This document shows positions 1-11,330 of a stretch of 64,000 nt of DNA, one piece after another. The translations under genes and the position numbers were made by a program. How positions within the stretch are numbered: position 1 is the first letter of the stretch; the number at the start of each line of letters is the position of its first letter. Below the pieces are notes generated by a model, which was not told where the DNA came from, made no database searches, and saw nothing but the letters and a program-made list of their open reading frames with translations. Source of the stretch: Spinacia oleracea (taxonomy: Eukaryota; Streptophyta; Magnoliopsida; Caryophyllales; Amaranthaceae); the NCBI RefSeq assembly GCF_020520425.1, contig NC_079492.1, forward strand, positions 115,789,157-115,853,156, read 5' to 3'.

Positions 1-220
1 AAATAATGCTATATTAGAGAGAACTTAGATTACTAATGCTATTTTAGAGAAAGTGGCAAAATTTTTGCTACCAATGAGAATTTACAAAAGTATAATGCTA
101 TCAAAGAGAATTTCTCATTGTTGTTTAAAGCCTTATCGTGTAATAGTTTATGCAATGTAATATATCCTATGTTTTCCCGTTTATAAAAAATACGTAATAG
201 AAAAAAAAATTATCAAATAT
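1..220. other. AT-rich intergenic DNA at the left edge
   Basis: No gene is visible. A short motif of the type TAATGCTAT followed by TTAGAGAGA or a close variant occurs about three times (near 4, 33 and 90), so this is probably the eroded edge of a repeat that begins outside the window. Confidence 0.4.
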
Positions 221-2570
221 CTCTATTCTATAAGGGAACATTTGAGTTCAATTTAATAATTGCACTTTTGGTGTTCCCCTATAGTAAAGTCCATTATACC
301 TCTGGTAATTGGCAAATTATTAAAAAAAAAAAAAACTAATTAAACCAGCAAACAAACAAGCAAAGAATAAGTCAAACGGAAGACCACAAATCAGGAAACT
401 CATTCACGCATAAATCCTCGGTTTAGTCAACAAAATCTGTTAAATTTATAACCCACTTATATCACGCACCAAATCTTCTACAACAAGAACACAAGCAAGG
501 AAAGAATTATAATTTTAAGGAAATAAGCCCTACAATCTCTCATTTTCTCCACAAACACAATAAAAGTCAAAAATACCAAAAACAAAAACGAATAACATTA
601 CAAGTTATTACAATTTCCAAAGTTAATGAAATTGACATATTATACTCTTATTTTGTAACAGACGGATTATACTTTGTAACTAATGAAAAAAAGTAGTCTA
701 CATCATTCTAAGAAAAAAAAATCATGAAACGAGTCTACTCGAGTTCGTTCCAAAATCTTCATCACCGTTCTTCTTGAAGTTGCGCCGATACAAGTAAGTA
801 TATTCTTCTCCCGGATCCTTGCAAGAAAATATAAACAGAAATTGAACAATTCATGATGATTTCCGATATAGAAAAAGCTCATCTTTTTTAAAATTTTTGT
901 TATGCAGATTCAATAAACTTTCAAAATATAAAGTATGTTAGGCATCGTCCAATTAAACAAAAAATTAATTTAAATATTCATGAATTTTTATTATGAGATC
1001 TTCAAACTTATATGTATACAGGTTTAGAATTTAGTTTTAAATCCGTCATCTCATACAATAACCACGAACGATAAACTTTGGAATAAGAAGGTATGTTTTA
1101 CATAAACCTCTTAAACAAAAAAAATCGTAATATACATGTTTTTGTTGAGTTTTATTCTTGGTTATATTTTTTTTATATGACGTCTAAGATATAACGCTTT
1201 AATAGACCTTTAACAGTCCACAAATTCATATTTGTATGCAGGTTTTAAATTGCAGTTTTCGTCATCACATACAATAACCACCGGCGGCAAATTTAGCATA
1301 ATAAGGTATGTTTTCCATCAACCTCTTAAAGAAAAACGAATCGTAATATTGCATGTCTTTGTTGAGTTTTATTCTTGGTTATATATTGTTTTTATATGTC
1401 ATTAAAATAACATTCCAAAATTGATTACATCAAGGATACACATCACTAATAATGTTAATAAGTCATACCTTCAATCAGTTTCCAATATGTTGTAGTGTCG
1501 ATCATCAACCTGCCATCAATCTGCAGATCCAAGGCAACATTAATTACACCCTACACCAAATTAACACAAATAAGCACTTTTGCAGTCTAGAATGCTACAA
1601 TTATCAGGAATATTTTAAATTGTGAAAAAATACACATAATTGCTACAACCCATCACAATGTCGTACAAAAATTACCATGAACATATGCTTATATACGTAT
1701 CCTTGCCACTTAAATGTTAACTTACAACTTCAGTGATTATTCCTCAAAAAAAAACTATCCTAATTGAAAATATCAACCTCACTCGATCCATACCATTTTA
1801 ATCAACATATTGATAATAAGGCTCGCACTCATTAATTTAAAAATGATGAACTTATACATAGAATAATCGACTATACATGTATTTTAAAGATGAGAATCTA
1901 CGCACTTAAGCATGGAATAAACAATGACTCCAAAAACAATCAACATCAACAACTTTATTGTTACATTTTTCTCTTTTTATTTCCTTTCTCCAAAACCAAA
2001 GCCCCCCTTACAGAAATATCCAACCAAATAACATAGTAAGTACCCCCATAGCATTAGCTCTTCTATAAATATCCAACTAACCAAGAAAATCTCCATCATA
2101 AAGGAATTAATTTGCAGGGTAAGCTTACAGAGTATGGATCATGTTGGTTGTTGATTGCAAACTATTAGCAATCCTAAGCTCCAAATGTACTGAGTATGAC
2201 CCCGGAGACTCCAAAGACCCTAAACTTGGCGATCTAGCAGTTACAAATAAGTGAAAAGGCATAATCATACACGTAAAGCAAGTTATTAAGGCACATGTAT
2301 GCCGAGAATGAAGGACAACCATGCAACATACTGACAATCATTATGATAGATTACATATTTTGCTGACTAAACATAAGATTTATGCGTGAATGAGTTTCTT
2401 GATTTGTGGTCTCCCGTTTGACTTCTTCTTTGCTTGTGCGTTGCTGGTATAACTATTTTTATTTTTAATAATTTTTTTTCCAATTACCAAGGGTCTAATG
2501 GACTTTTCTATAGGGGACACCAAAAATGCAATTAAATTGACATCATGTGTTCCCTTATAGAATATAGATA
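221..2570 (-). mobile_element. Family X DNA transposon copy A, long terminal inverted repeats
   Basis: The left end (about 221-445) and the right end (about 2350-2570) are inverted copies of each other over about 220 bp. Shared blocks include CTATAAGGGAAC at the tip, GGGGACACCAAAA, ACCACAAATCAGGAAACTC and CATTCACGCATAAATC. The interior has no long reading frame, so the copy is non-autonomous. The same interior occurs in the opposite orientation as copy B (pieces between 9628 and 38043), which confirms a mobile unit of about 2.3 kb. The long TIRs resemble Mutator-like or foldback elements. I could not find a clean target duplication, so the superfamily is inferred only. Confidence 0.7.
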
Positions 2571-2906
2571 GTCGATGAATAGATTATGAAACCATATGGG
2601 CTTTGTATTTGAGTGGTATAGGATGACCATTTTAGAAAGAAAAAAAGTTATTTCACTGATGTAGTACTACCTTTGAAGAATTTAATTATAGAAAATTTAT
2701 ATTTAGTAGCTTTTAGGAGCAGTGATAAGATGATGATAGCGTATGTATTGTTGTAAGTTTTTGTCGTCTTTTTAGTGGTTAGCTTGTTCTTGATACTTTC
2801 CTTTAAGTGGAGTTGAGGTTAGCTGAAGTTTGAGAAGGCAGTTTAGTTGCTCTTGGTTATTAGTTTATCGGAGCTGGTGGTCAAAGCTTTGATGAATGTT
2901 GTATAA
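2571..2906. other. Intergenic, nothing recognised
   Basis: AT-rich sequence between family X copy A and a Stowaway MITE. No reading frame or repeat I can name. Confidence 0.4.
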
Positions 2907-2908
2907 TA

Positions 2909-3167
2909 CTTCCTCCGTCTTTTAATACTCGCAACGTTCCTTAGTTTCACGCATGCCAATGCACAACTTTGATCATTTATATCTTAAATTCTCTTTATGC
3001 AAAAAATATAAAAAGTTGATATTTTGAAAATACATATTGAGACGAATTTAACAAGATCCCACATGACTATGTTTTATCTTATATAAAAAACACTACGAAT
3101 AGTCAAAATATACTATATGAATAGTGACAAAAGTCCAAACGTTGCGAGTATTAAAAGACGGAGGAAG
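2909..3167. mobile_element. Stowaway-like MITE (Tc1/mariner)
   Basis: Inverted ends of about 28 bp start CTTCCTCCGTC on the left and finish GACGGAGGAAG on the right, the typical Stowaway terminus. The element is flanked by TA on both sides (2907-2908 and 3168-3169), matching the TA target-site duplication of this superfamily. It is 259 bp long with no coding capacity. Confidence 0.85.
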
Positions 3168-3311
3168 TATGAGTTATGTGGGTTTAGAAAAGTACATGCA
3201 CTAATGTAATCTTAGTTGGGGTTTTCTTATTTATGGAGTAGATAGTTGTTGCTTAGTCCATAGGATTTAGATAGTTGTTGCTGGAATGCATTAATGCTTA
3301 TGATTTTGCAT

Positions 3312-3316
3312 GCTAG
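3312..3316. repeat. Target-site duplication GCTAG, left copy
   Basis: GCTAG here and at 5412-5416 brackets the solo LTR. A 5 bp duplication is the length made by LTR-retrotransposon integrases. Confidence 0.75.
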
Positions 3317-5411
3317 TGATGAATTAAAAAGTGATACCGCAAGTGCACGGTGTCTAGCAGATACTTAGCAAATACGGGTCGATCCCACAGGGAGACAAGA
3401 TCTATTAGTTTTTGCCCAATTATACGAACTATTTCAATAACGAAAGTTGATTTTGAGTATTAACTAGTAAAACTAAAGCAATAATAAAAATGCGTAATTT
3501 ATCAATGAATTAAAGGTCTAGGGGATCTGTTCGGTTCACCATGCTTATACCAATCCAAGAACACAAATCAATTCGGAAATGAATAAACTAAGCCGAGTAA
3601 TTAAAGTACATGCTAATCCTACGGTCGGGGCTTAACACTTTCAATTGAACATATGCAGTACGATCGCTAACGTAATCAGAATTGCCAATTGCTAGACCTA
3701 ATCAAACGGCGGGCCGAGCCGGGTTCGGGCCGCGCTTGGGCATAAAAATCAACCCGCTATGTCGGGCCGGACCGGGCCAAGATTTGGGCCAAAATTTTGT
3801 GCCCAACCCCGCTATTTTCGGGCCTAAAATACCGGGCTTTTCGGGCCATTTTCTGGTCGGGCCAAATTTATAACTAAAAAGTGTATTTTTGTGTTTCCCA
3901 AACCCTCCCAAAAAAATAAATTTTCGGGGCGGGTCGGGTCGGGCCCGGAAACCGGACCGGAAAATTCTGCCCAAACCCGCAAAAATTTCGGGCGGGCCGG
4001 GCCGGGCTCGTCTTGATCAGGTCTACCAATTGCACTAAGCCTCTAAAAATACGATCTTTCAATTCTAATTCCTATTAGCTAGATAATCAATCCATGAAAA
4101 TGGCCAATAACATGAATCAACAATTAAAACAAATCAATTGGAATTACTCAAGAAATAATCTATAAACTTACAAACTTAAATGCATAACAATCATGGTATA
4201 AACATGGCTTCCCTTACTTAGCCCCAGAATAAAACTACTCGCTCATGACTAAATTAACAAACATGAAATATATATGAAATAACAATGAAATTCATAATGA
4301 ACAATAATAAGAAACAATAATTCAAAGCAAGAAGAATTATGAAAATACCTCTATATTGATCAATCGAATGGAATGTACTAGGGCTCAATAATATGAAGAG
4401 AGAAAAATAAAACTAAGCGTTCAAAAGAATTCTAAGGAAATAATAACATGAGGGAAATAAATTAATTCCCTTGAAGTATTTATATGCTTCCTAAATTCTA
4501 AAATAAAATAAATAAATAAATAATAGAAGTCGTCAATGATTGGTTAATGGACGGTGACGTGGCGATGAAGTCCGAGAACGACTCGGCCATCCAAGAGATG
4601 CACATGGGCATGTGTGGGAGGAGCAACGAATCGGAAAGCAAGATCCCTCGCTGCATCGAGGGATCGCTCGCTGGGAGAGTGCGCGACGAGGGGCTATAGC
4701 ATGCGTGCATAGGCGAGGCATCGAGTAGAAAGGCCTGGTGCATAGGCGCGAGATCTCTCGCTGGTCCGAATGATCCCTCGCTGGCCCGAGAAGCATCCCT
4801 CACTGGGATTTGTACGCGACGAAGCATGGTGGGCGGCAACTCCAGCGCCTACGATGGATTGCCAACTCGCGAGGCAGAGGTTTTGCACACAAGGGATGGA
4901 GAGAGATCTATCGCTGGCTGTCGAGCCATCCCTCGTTGGATGTTTGAGCGTTTTGTTTATGTCATAACTCTCATTCTATAATGCCGCTAAGGACACGTGA
5001 CCTATCGTTGGAAAGCTCTTTAAGCCTAATTTCTAGCCCAATAAAAAAAATGTCTCATTCCGATCTATAGAACTTGAGATATCATCAAAAGAGTGAACGC
5101 GTGTCCGTTTTGATGCTTAGAAAAATAATGTTTAGCTTCGTTGTTGACTCAAAAGCTATCCCGAGAGACATGTAATGATCCTTGAGTCAACATCTCATTC
5201 GTTCATCATCCAAATCAACTTTGAACACTTTGAAAGCATTCAAATGACCATAAAATCACCTGACATATTAAAGAAAACACGAACGGGACATAATATAGTA
5301 CAATAACGACAACTTATGCAAATGCGACTCTAAATGCAACTAAAATGAGACGAATGCCTAGAAATGCAACCTAAATGCGCCTAAAATACCCTATACAAAT
5401 ATGATTCATCA
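3317..5411. mobile_element. Solo LTR interrupted by a hAT-like MITE
   Basis: The unit begins TGATGAATT and ends ATTCATCA, so it has the TG...CA ends of an LTR with short inverted tips. It is flanked by GCTAG on each side. No second LTR, primer-binding site or pol sequence lies nearby, so it is best read as a solo LTR left by recombination between two LTRs. Subtracting the 333 bp MITE and its 8 bp duplication leaves about 1.75 kb. A GC-richer block at 4600-4930 repeats the phrase ATCCCTCGCTGG in several variants. Short frames in that block are not genes. Confidence 0.75.
3693..4025. mobile_element. hAT-like MITE inside the solo LTR
   Basis: The ends are inverted: TAGACCTAATCA on the left and TGATCAGGTCTA on the right. 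An exact 8 bp duplication CCAATTGC lies at 3685-3692 and 4026-4033. The 8 bp duplication and a terminus starting TAG fit the hAT superfamily. The interior is made of GGGCCGGG-type repeats in both orientations and has no transposase. Short frames across these repeats are shadows. Confidence 0.85.
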
Positions 5412-5416
5412 GCTAG

Positions 5417-6644
5417 ATGGACTTTATTTAAGTTACCTCAGTTTACTGATCACTTTCCACATTGCGCAAAGTGGGAAAATAATACGGGTGCCAAAAGTTG
5501 TGAGGAATGGCTCAATAAAAGAAATCGAACAACCAATTTTGTCCAAGCATGAATGCATCTTATGGAAGATGCAGGGTCTATCATTACATCCTAAATAGGG
5601 AGATTGTTGAGCAGGTGTATGTGCAATGTGAGATGATCCCTCTCTTAAGATCAGAGTTTGTCGATCATGGGTATGTTGGCATGTTGATTACTGGGACAAT
5701 TATTGTAGTTTAGTTTGTCTATGCTATGTTTGTTAGATCAAACGATGTCTTACTACTGAAGTTGTTGAAATTGCTTAAATAAAGGCCATAACTAATGTTT
5801 GGGCTCTTTGTTTTAAACTTTTGGTTTTCGGCTCTTTGTTTTGTTTTAGTTATACACTGCAACTTAAGTTGGATGAAGGTCTTCTGATCTCATATTTCCT
5901 ACTAGTATCCTATGCAACCGATGCGTGCCGATATTTTCAAAAATTAGATTTGATATATACGCAAGTAATCTTCCAACGTTTTATAAAAATTTTAAACAAT
6001 TTTTGCAAGGGTACGCATTATCGATCTCTTACGTGGACACCTAAGTGCTAAGTTACTAAAATAAAGTTTGATCACAATGAACAAAAATAATATTTCAATG
6101 ACCTTCTTCTTTAATTTGTTAATTAAAGCATAGTCTTATATACACGCTACTTGTGCTTAAAAGTATGCACGTTTGTTAAAATATGTAAGAAAATTATTTA
6201 AAGAGAAAGAAAAAAACATATTTATATGCAACAAGATATATTTAGGAATTAATGTAAAAACAAATTAACTAAAATAAACGTAAAAAATTGTGTTTTTTAC
6301 TTGTTTATTTTTTTTGCCACAAGGTGCTTGTATAACCATATAAAATTAGGGTGTGATTAAAAGTAAGACTAAGTTTAATTTTGTCAAAACAAATGCAAGA
6401 TTGAAGTGATGGATTCCATTTTTTAAAACTGCCTTAATACTTGTTTTCATGTTTTCTAGAGAAGTTCAATTAAATTCTTGTTGACTTTTGATTGTCACAT
6501 GCATTGGAATTTCCTTTTTTGCAACACGACATTAAATATTCAGTTTTTTTATAATGATTACAATTAAGTATTTAATTAATTAAATTACATTGTTAACTTA
6601 TTAAGGGTGTTATAGCCTATTCCACAGGGGACACCAAAAGGCCA
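5417..6644. other. Intergenic, no gene recognised
   Basis: A few frames of 60-75 codons occur at 5401-6051, but none shows a recognisable domain, and I would not call a gene. Near 6605-6644 lies a fragment of the family X terminal motif (GGGGACACCAAAA), cut by the Helitron that starts at 6645. Confidence 0.5.
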
Positions 6645-6978
6645 TCTATCTATAACTATACTAAAAGAGAGGTCATAAATGCATAACTGACACATGTCGT
6701 GCTCACCTTAAAAAATTTCCCGCTCTTTTTTCTGCCCTAATTAAAGAAATTAACCGTATGTAATTTTTACTATTTTATTAAAATACTATCTTATTTAGTA
6801 TGTAATATGATTAATTTAGGAATAATGAATCGTATTAATTTATTACTCTATATAACATACAAGATATATTGTCATACATCTATAATATATTTTCTAATCT
6901 ATGGAGATCTCCATGAGAATATTGACATCGTTACTATTTAGATACTTCGATAAAGTAAACAGAATAATTATTCATGTA

Positions 6979-7286
6979 CTCCCTCCGTATTTTTTTATGA
7001 GTCATACTTACCATTTTCGACCGTATTTTATTAGGAGTCACACTTCTATTTTTAGTAACTTTTCTACCTCACCTTCTAATTATTTAATATATCTAATTTC
7101 ATCTAGGGACCACCACTCAGTAAACTCTCTTTCTACTTTGATTAAAATACTTTTCTCATCATCTTTTTTCTATTTGTCTATTACTCCCTCTCCCACTTGC
7201 TTTTAATTATATAGATTAGATTCAACTCTCATTCCTTAGTACGCGTCCCGGTCAACATGTGACTCCTAATAAAATACAGAGGGAAC
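6979..7286. mobile_element. Stowaway-like MITE, degraded
   Basis: The left end CTCCCTCCGTAT and the right end ATACAGAGGGAAC are inverted, and the homology extends inward (GAGTCA / TGACTC blocks). The right flank no longer reads TA, so one side of the duplication has decayed. No coding capacity. Confidence 0.7.
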
Positions 7287-8326
7287 ACTTTAATTAATTT
7301 ATGTACTAATTTTCTGTTAAAATGGTATTGTATTATTGATTAAAGTACATAGTGCAAGGAGAAAATAAAACAATATTACATGCAAAAACCGTGTAGCATA
7401 AACCTGATTTTATATATAAAAGGACCGCTCTAACAGAATAATTACGCGTACTATAATAAAAAAAATTCCCCTTCCTTAATTAAACAGAATAATTATGCAT
7501 GCACTTTAATAAATTTATGACAACACAATATTATTGAGTCAATCATTACCTACAAATAAGTATACTAAGTATTGATATAAAAATTGTTTGTCTATTGAAA
7601 GGAATAAATTTTCTCAATACAAGATTGAACACTTAATATTTTAACATAGTTATACAACCCAAACACTCTAACAATAATGTTGCCTAATTTAAAATAATTC
7701 TATTATCAAATTAATTTGTGCCATAAAAATTCTCTAACATTTAAGAGTTGAACTATATTTAAGAGTACTTGATCAAAATACAAGATGACTCACTATGTAC
7801 GCTTAATTAGTTTTTTTGAAGTTTTAAATAAAAATTTTGTAGGTTAGACATGTATTAATTAATATGGACTATATGGTTACTCGAGCAAGTAAAGTGGATG
7901 GAGAAGCGGGTAATGATCCTTGCATTATGCGAATATGAGGTAGGTGGGTGGAGCTAGGGAGTGGTGTAAGTGGGGTTTGAGATTTTAAGGGGGTAAGGTG
8001 TAATAAAAGTTATCTAAATAGAAATAAAGTAGAAGTGTAATCAACCAAAAAAATGGGATGAAAATGAAAAAGCGTAATAAAAAGAAACTAGAGGAAGTAT
8101 TTGCTTCTCTTATATATGTAGTAAACTAGTAATTCATTCCCTTATATATTACAGAGTAATAATTATTTCCATATAATAAATAAAAACATGCATAGTATGA
8201 TAGAAGTATGGGTTAGGGGAAAACATATTGATGCTCTCTCTATGGTTGATAATCTAAGTATGAAGTATATTTTAGGTTATGTTCAAATTTAGAATTGTAA
8301 ACCATGTATCGGTATATTAATTAAAA

Positions 8327-8633
8327 CTAGTTTTTACCCCGTGCGATGCACGAGTATTTTAATTTAAAAATTCGGTTACATCGTTTATCTAATATAAAGT
8401 AGGATACGCAAATTTTGAAATAATAAAATGTGAAGCATTTGGAGTATAATGAAATCAAATTTAGAATGTGAAATAAATAAAAGTAATTTTGAAATAAAGT
8501 AAATATCTAATTAAGGAGGAGAAGTGAAAAGGATGGATATAAATGATGACTTAACAAAAATTAAAATAATAAAAAAGATATAATACGTGGAATCACTTTA
8601 TGTAAACACTGTGTTTTAAAATATTAGTATAGA
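8327..8633 (-). mobile_element. Small Helitron inserted in the larger Helitron, reverse orientation
   Basis: Read on the minus strand it starts TCTATACTAATATT (8633 leftward), preceded by A, and ends with a GTGCATCGCAC hairpin, a short spacer and CTAG at 8330-8327, followed by T. These are complete Helitron ends in 307 bp, nested inside the 6645-9280 element in the opposite orientation. Confidence 0.7.
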
Positions 8634-9280
8634 TATGATCCTCAATAACTTAAATTTTTTTTACTTCGACCAATTCTATACTTTAAAAAAGAAACAATTT
8701 TCAAATAAGATGCCTCCAATTTCATTATTTATTTCTTATCTCGTGGTCCTTATTTCCTATTATATTAATCTTTCTATATCATTCATGGTTCCTAACTTAC
8801 CCACACCATCTTTTTCCAACAATAAATATATCAACCTTTATCAATTTCTAACAATAAATAATTAATCCGATGTCCCACTTGCAATTAGTTTATTGAATTC
8901 ATCTTAAACCTCCTAAGAGTCCTAAAGCTTTGTGACGGTCAAAATGTAACTCATGTTAAAATATGGAGGGAAAAGTTATAATTAAGTCTTTAGTATTTAT
9001 TAAACAATTATCATGATTAGTTTCGTAACGTACATAGTAACGTAAATTTATAAAGGGATTTTTTTTTATTATGACGAGTTATATTACTTATATATATTAA
9101 ATCATAAAAATTAAAGCATCTAAATTAATTATTTAAAATACGAAATCATATAAATTTAAATGTATGAATTTTGTATCATCACTTATTGAAAATATTTATA
9201 ATTTTAAATTAGTGAGAGTTTAATATTTGAATTTTTTAAACCGTGCAATTGCACGTGCAATTGCACGGGTACTCTACTAG

Positions 9281-9627
9281 TTTACTAAAATAACTTCAAT
9301 AATTTCCTTATAGAATATAGATTCAGACTTTACTATCCAATACTTAATTTGACCATCTATGCAGCATTAAGAAACTTCATCATTGACTTTTTCACGAATT
9401 TTTCATAACTATATATTATTATAAATATATTTAATTTCCTAATCCTCATTGTACTTGTATGTTTATTCTGTTCTAGTTTTTAATTCTGAAGCTTGCTTGA
9501 TCTAAATTAGTGAAGTTCTTTTGGAGGCTCGAAATTACCGGTTTACATGTGGCCTTGTTTATGTTCTAGAGCCTGGGTAAGCCACTTTCATTTAATGGTT
9601 CTTTTAGAATTAAAGATTGGTTACTGT
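9281..9627. other. Intergenic with a family X terminal fragment
   Basis: Positions 9281-9325 continue the family X-like end (CCTTATAGAATATAGA) that was split by the Helitron. The rest, to 9627, is AT-rich with no recognised feature. Confidence 0.45.
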
Positions 9628-10349
9628 AATCTATCATAATGATTATAAGTATGTTGCATAGTTTTCCTTTATTCTTGGCATACATGTGCCTTAATAACTT
9701 GCTTTATGTGTATGGTTAAGCCTTTCCACTTGTTTGTAACTCCTAGATCGCGAAGTTTAGGGTCTTTGGAGTCTCGGGGGTCACACTCAGTACATTTGGA
9801 GCTTAGGATTATTGATAGTTTGCAATCAACAGCCAACATGATCCTTACTATGTAAGCTTACCCTACAAATAAATTCCTTTGTGATGGACCTTTTCTTGGT
9901 TGGATATTTATAGAAGAGATAATGCTATAGTGGTATTTACTCTGTTTTTTGGTAGGATATTTCTATAAGAGCGATTTTTTTTGAGAAAGGAAATAAAAAG
10001 AGAAAAATGTAATAATAAAGTTGTGGATGTTGATTGTTTTTGGAGTCATTGTTTATTCCATTCTTAAGTAGATTTTCGTCTTTAAAATACATGTATAGTC
10101 GGTTATACTATGTATAAGTTCATCATTTTTAAATTAAAAAGTGTGAGCCTTATCATTATGTTAAATAAAATGGTATTGATCGAGTGAGGTTGATATTTTG
10201 AGTTAGGCTAGCTGTTGTTTTTGAAGCAATAATCACTGAAGTTGTAAGTTAACATTTAAGTGCCAAGGATACATATATAAGTGTATGTTCAAATAATTTT
10301 TGGACGACATTGTGATGGTAATTATGTGTATTTTTTCATAATTCAAAAT
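9628..10349 (+). mobile_element. Family X copy B, piece 1
   Basis: This stretch is the reverse complement of copy A from about 2355 down to about 1600, with clear block-by-block identity (for example AATCTATCATAATGATT and GTACATTTGGAGCTTAGG in near-identical form). It stops at the Tat element, and the homology resumes exactly at 19300. The left TIR expected for this copy is missing. Confidence 0.8.
10345..10349. repeat. Target-site duplication AAAAT of the Tat element
   Basis: AAAAT at 10345-10349 matches AAAAT at 19300-19304, exactly next to the two LTRs. This proves the pair of LTRs belongs to one insertion event. Confidence 0.9.
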
Positions 10350-10869
10350 TGTTGTGGGAACTTTTACGGTGCTGACGTGGCACGCGCTCCTCGGAGGTAT
10401 CAAGTATGACCTGGCTCGAACTTCTGGCAACCTGCAAAACAAGAATATTCCTGTAGGAATATTCCCTCCAATGCTTAAGTAAGTATAAGCTAGAGAGATA
10501 AGTAATTTGTAGAGAGAAGGCAGAGCAAAGATAGGTTTGTTGTTGTTGGGCAAGAATTGAATGCCCTTTTACCTTGGGATCTGAGCTATTTATAGTGCTA
10601 GGGTTCCTTGGGGACTGCACCCTCAACCCTAGCTATGGGACACGTGCCCCTTGGGGATTTAGGACACGTGGCCTTCGTCTTGCAATGATGGACCTTCCAT
10701 ATTTGGACCGGCTTTTAAAGAGAATGGGCTTTGCCAAATGGGGCTCTGTCTTTATTCTGGTGGAGTAGCAGGACTTTGGGCCTTCTTTCTAGCTCTGGGC
10801 CCATCTGATCAGTATGAGTCGTAGGCTGCCTCTTTGGGCTTTGTGGGAGATTTATTCAAGCCCACATCA
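10350..10869 (-). repeat. 3' LTR of the Tat element
   Basis: Starts TGTTGTGGG and ends CCCACATCA on the plus strand. It is 520 bp and differs from the right copy at only three sites that I can see (all C/T). Short frames within it repeat in the other LTR and are not genes. Confidence 0.93.
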
Positions 10870-10880
10870 TTTTCCCCTCA
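10870..10880 (-). other. Polypurine tract of the Tat element
   Basis: On the minus strand GAGGGGAAAA runs directly into the TGATGTGGG start of the 3' LTR. A purine tract at this place primes plus-strand DNA synthesis, and it fixes the orientation of the element. Confidence 0.8.
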
Positions 10881-10964
10881 TGAGGAGTGAAAACAGACAT
10901 TAGTTTTCACTGCTCTTGGAGTGTCCAACAAGGTGATGACGCGTGGCAGAGGTAATCATTTCTT

Positions 10965-10980
10965 ACCCCTCTATAAATAA
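10965..10980 (+). promoter_or_regulatory. Candidate TATA box of the antisense gene in the Tat element
   Basis: CTCTATAAATAAG lies about 350 bp upstream of the antisense ATG (11331) and faces it. A leader of about 160 bp, a GT donor after GATTTATCAG (11160) and an AG acceptor at 11324 give a credible 5' UTR intron. The assignment is inferred from position and motif only. Confidence 0.5.
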
Positions 10981-11330
10981 GTGGCCAATTTGAGTGATTT
11001 TCCCCCTCATTTCCAGTGATCATTTGAGAGCAATAGGAGAAGGCAATTTCCGGCATCTTATATCCACCGACATCCACCGTAGCACCGCCACGATCTTCAA
11101 AGTCGTGTTCTTGCAGTTCTTCATCCAAGTTCTTTCACAAACTCTCTTTTGATTTATCAGGTAAAGGCTTTCTTTGGAAAAATGTGTTTGTTGATTTTGA
11201 TTCCTCCGAATTTTCTTCTTAGTCTTGCATGGGTCTCGTCAAACTGAAGGCGTCATCTTGTTCCTTTAACGTCTTCTGTTTTCAAGTTTGTCCCTGTTTT
11301 GAGGCAAGTCTTGGCTTGTTGCAGGATTTA

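Larger units (their letters stand above)
6645..9280 (+). mobile_element. Non-autonomous Helitron
   Basis: The 5' end reads TCTATCTATAACTATACTAAAAGAGAGG-like sequence, beginning TC and preceded by A at 6644. The 3' end is a palindromic hairpin region (9241-9269) followed by ACTCTA, then CTAG at 9277-9280 and T at 9281. TC...hairpin...CTAG with an A/T insertion site is the Helitron signature. No Rep/helicase coding sequence is present in the 2.6 kb, so it depends on a partner. It contains a Stowaway relic and a smaller Helitron in reverse orientation. Host sequence on both sides resembles the family X terminus. Confidence 0.75.

Noticed and set aside
3682..4062. Gly/Pro/Arg-rich frames on both strands
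   Set aside because: They arise from GGGCCGGG repeats of the hAT-like MITE and occur on both strands with equal quality.
5401..6051. Short plus-strand frames after the solo LTR
   Set aside because: No domain, splice pattern or repeat relation was recognised. The first one begins inside the LTR end.
10574..10768. 64-codon frame MGSELFIV, also at 19004-19198
   Set aside because: It is present in both LTRs of the Tat element and has no start context or domain. It is a chance frame within the LTR.
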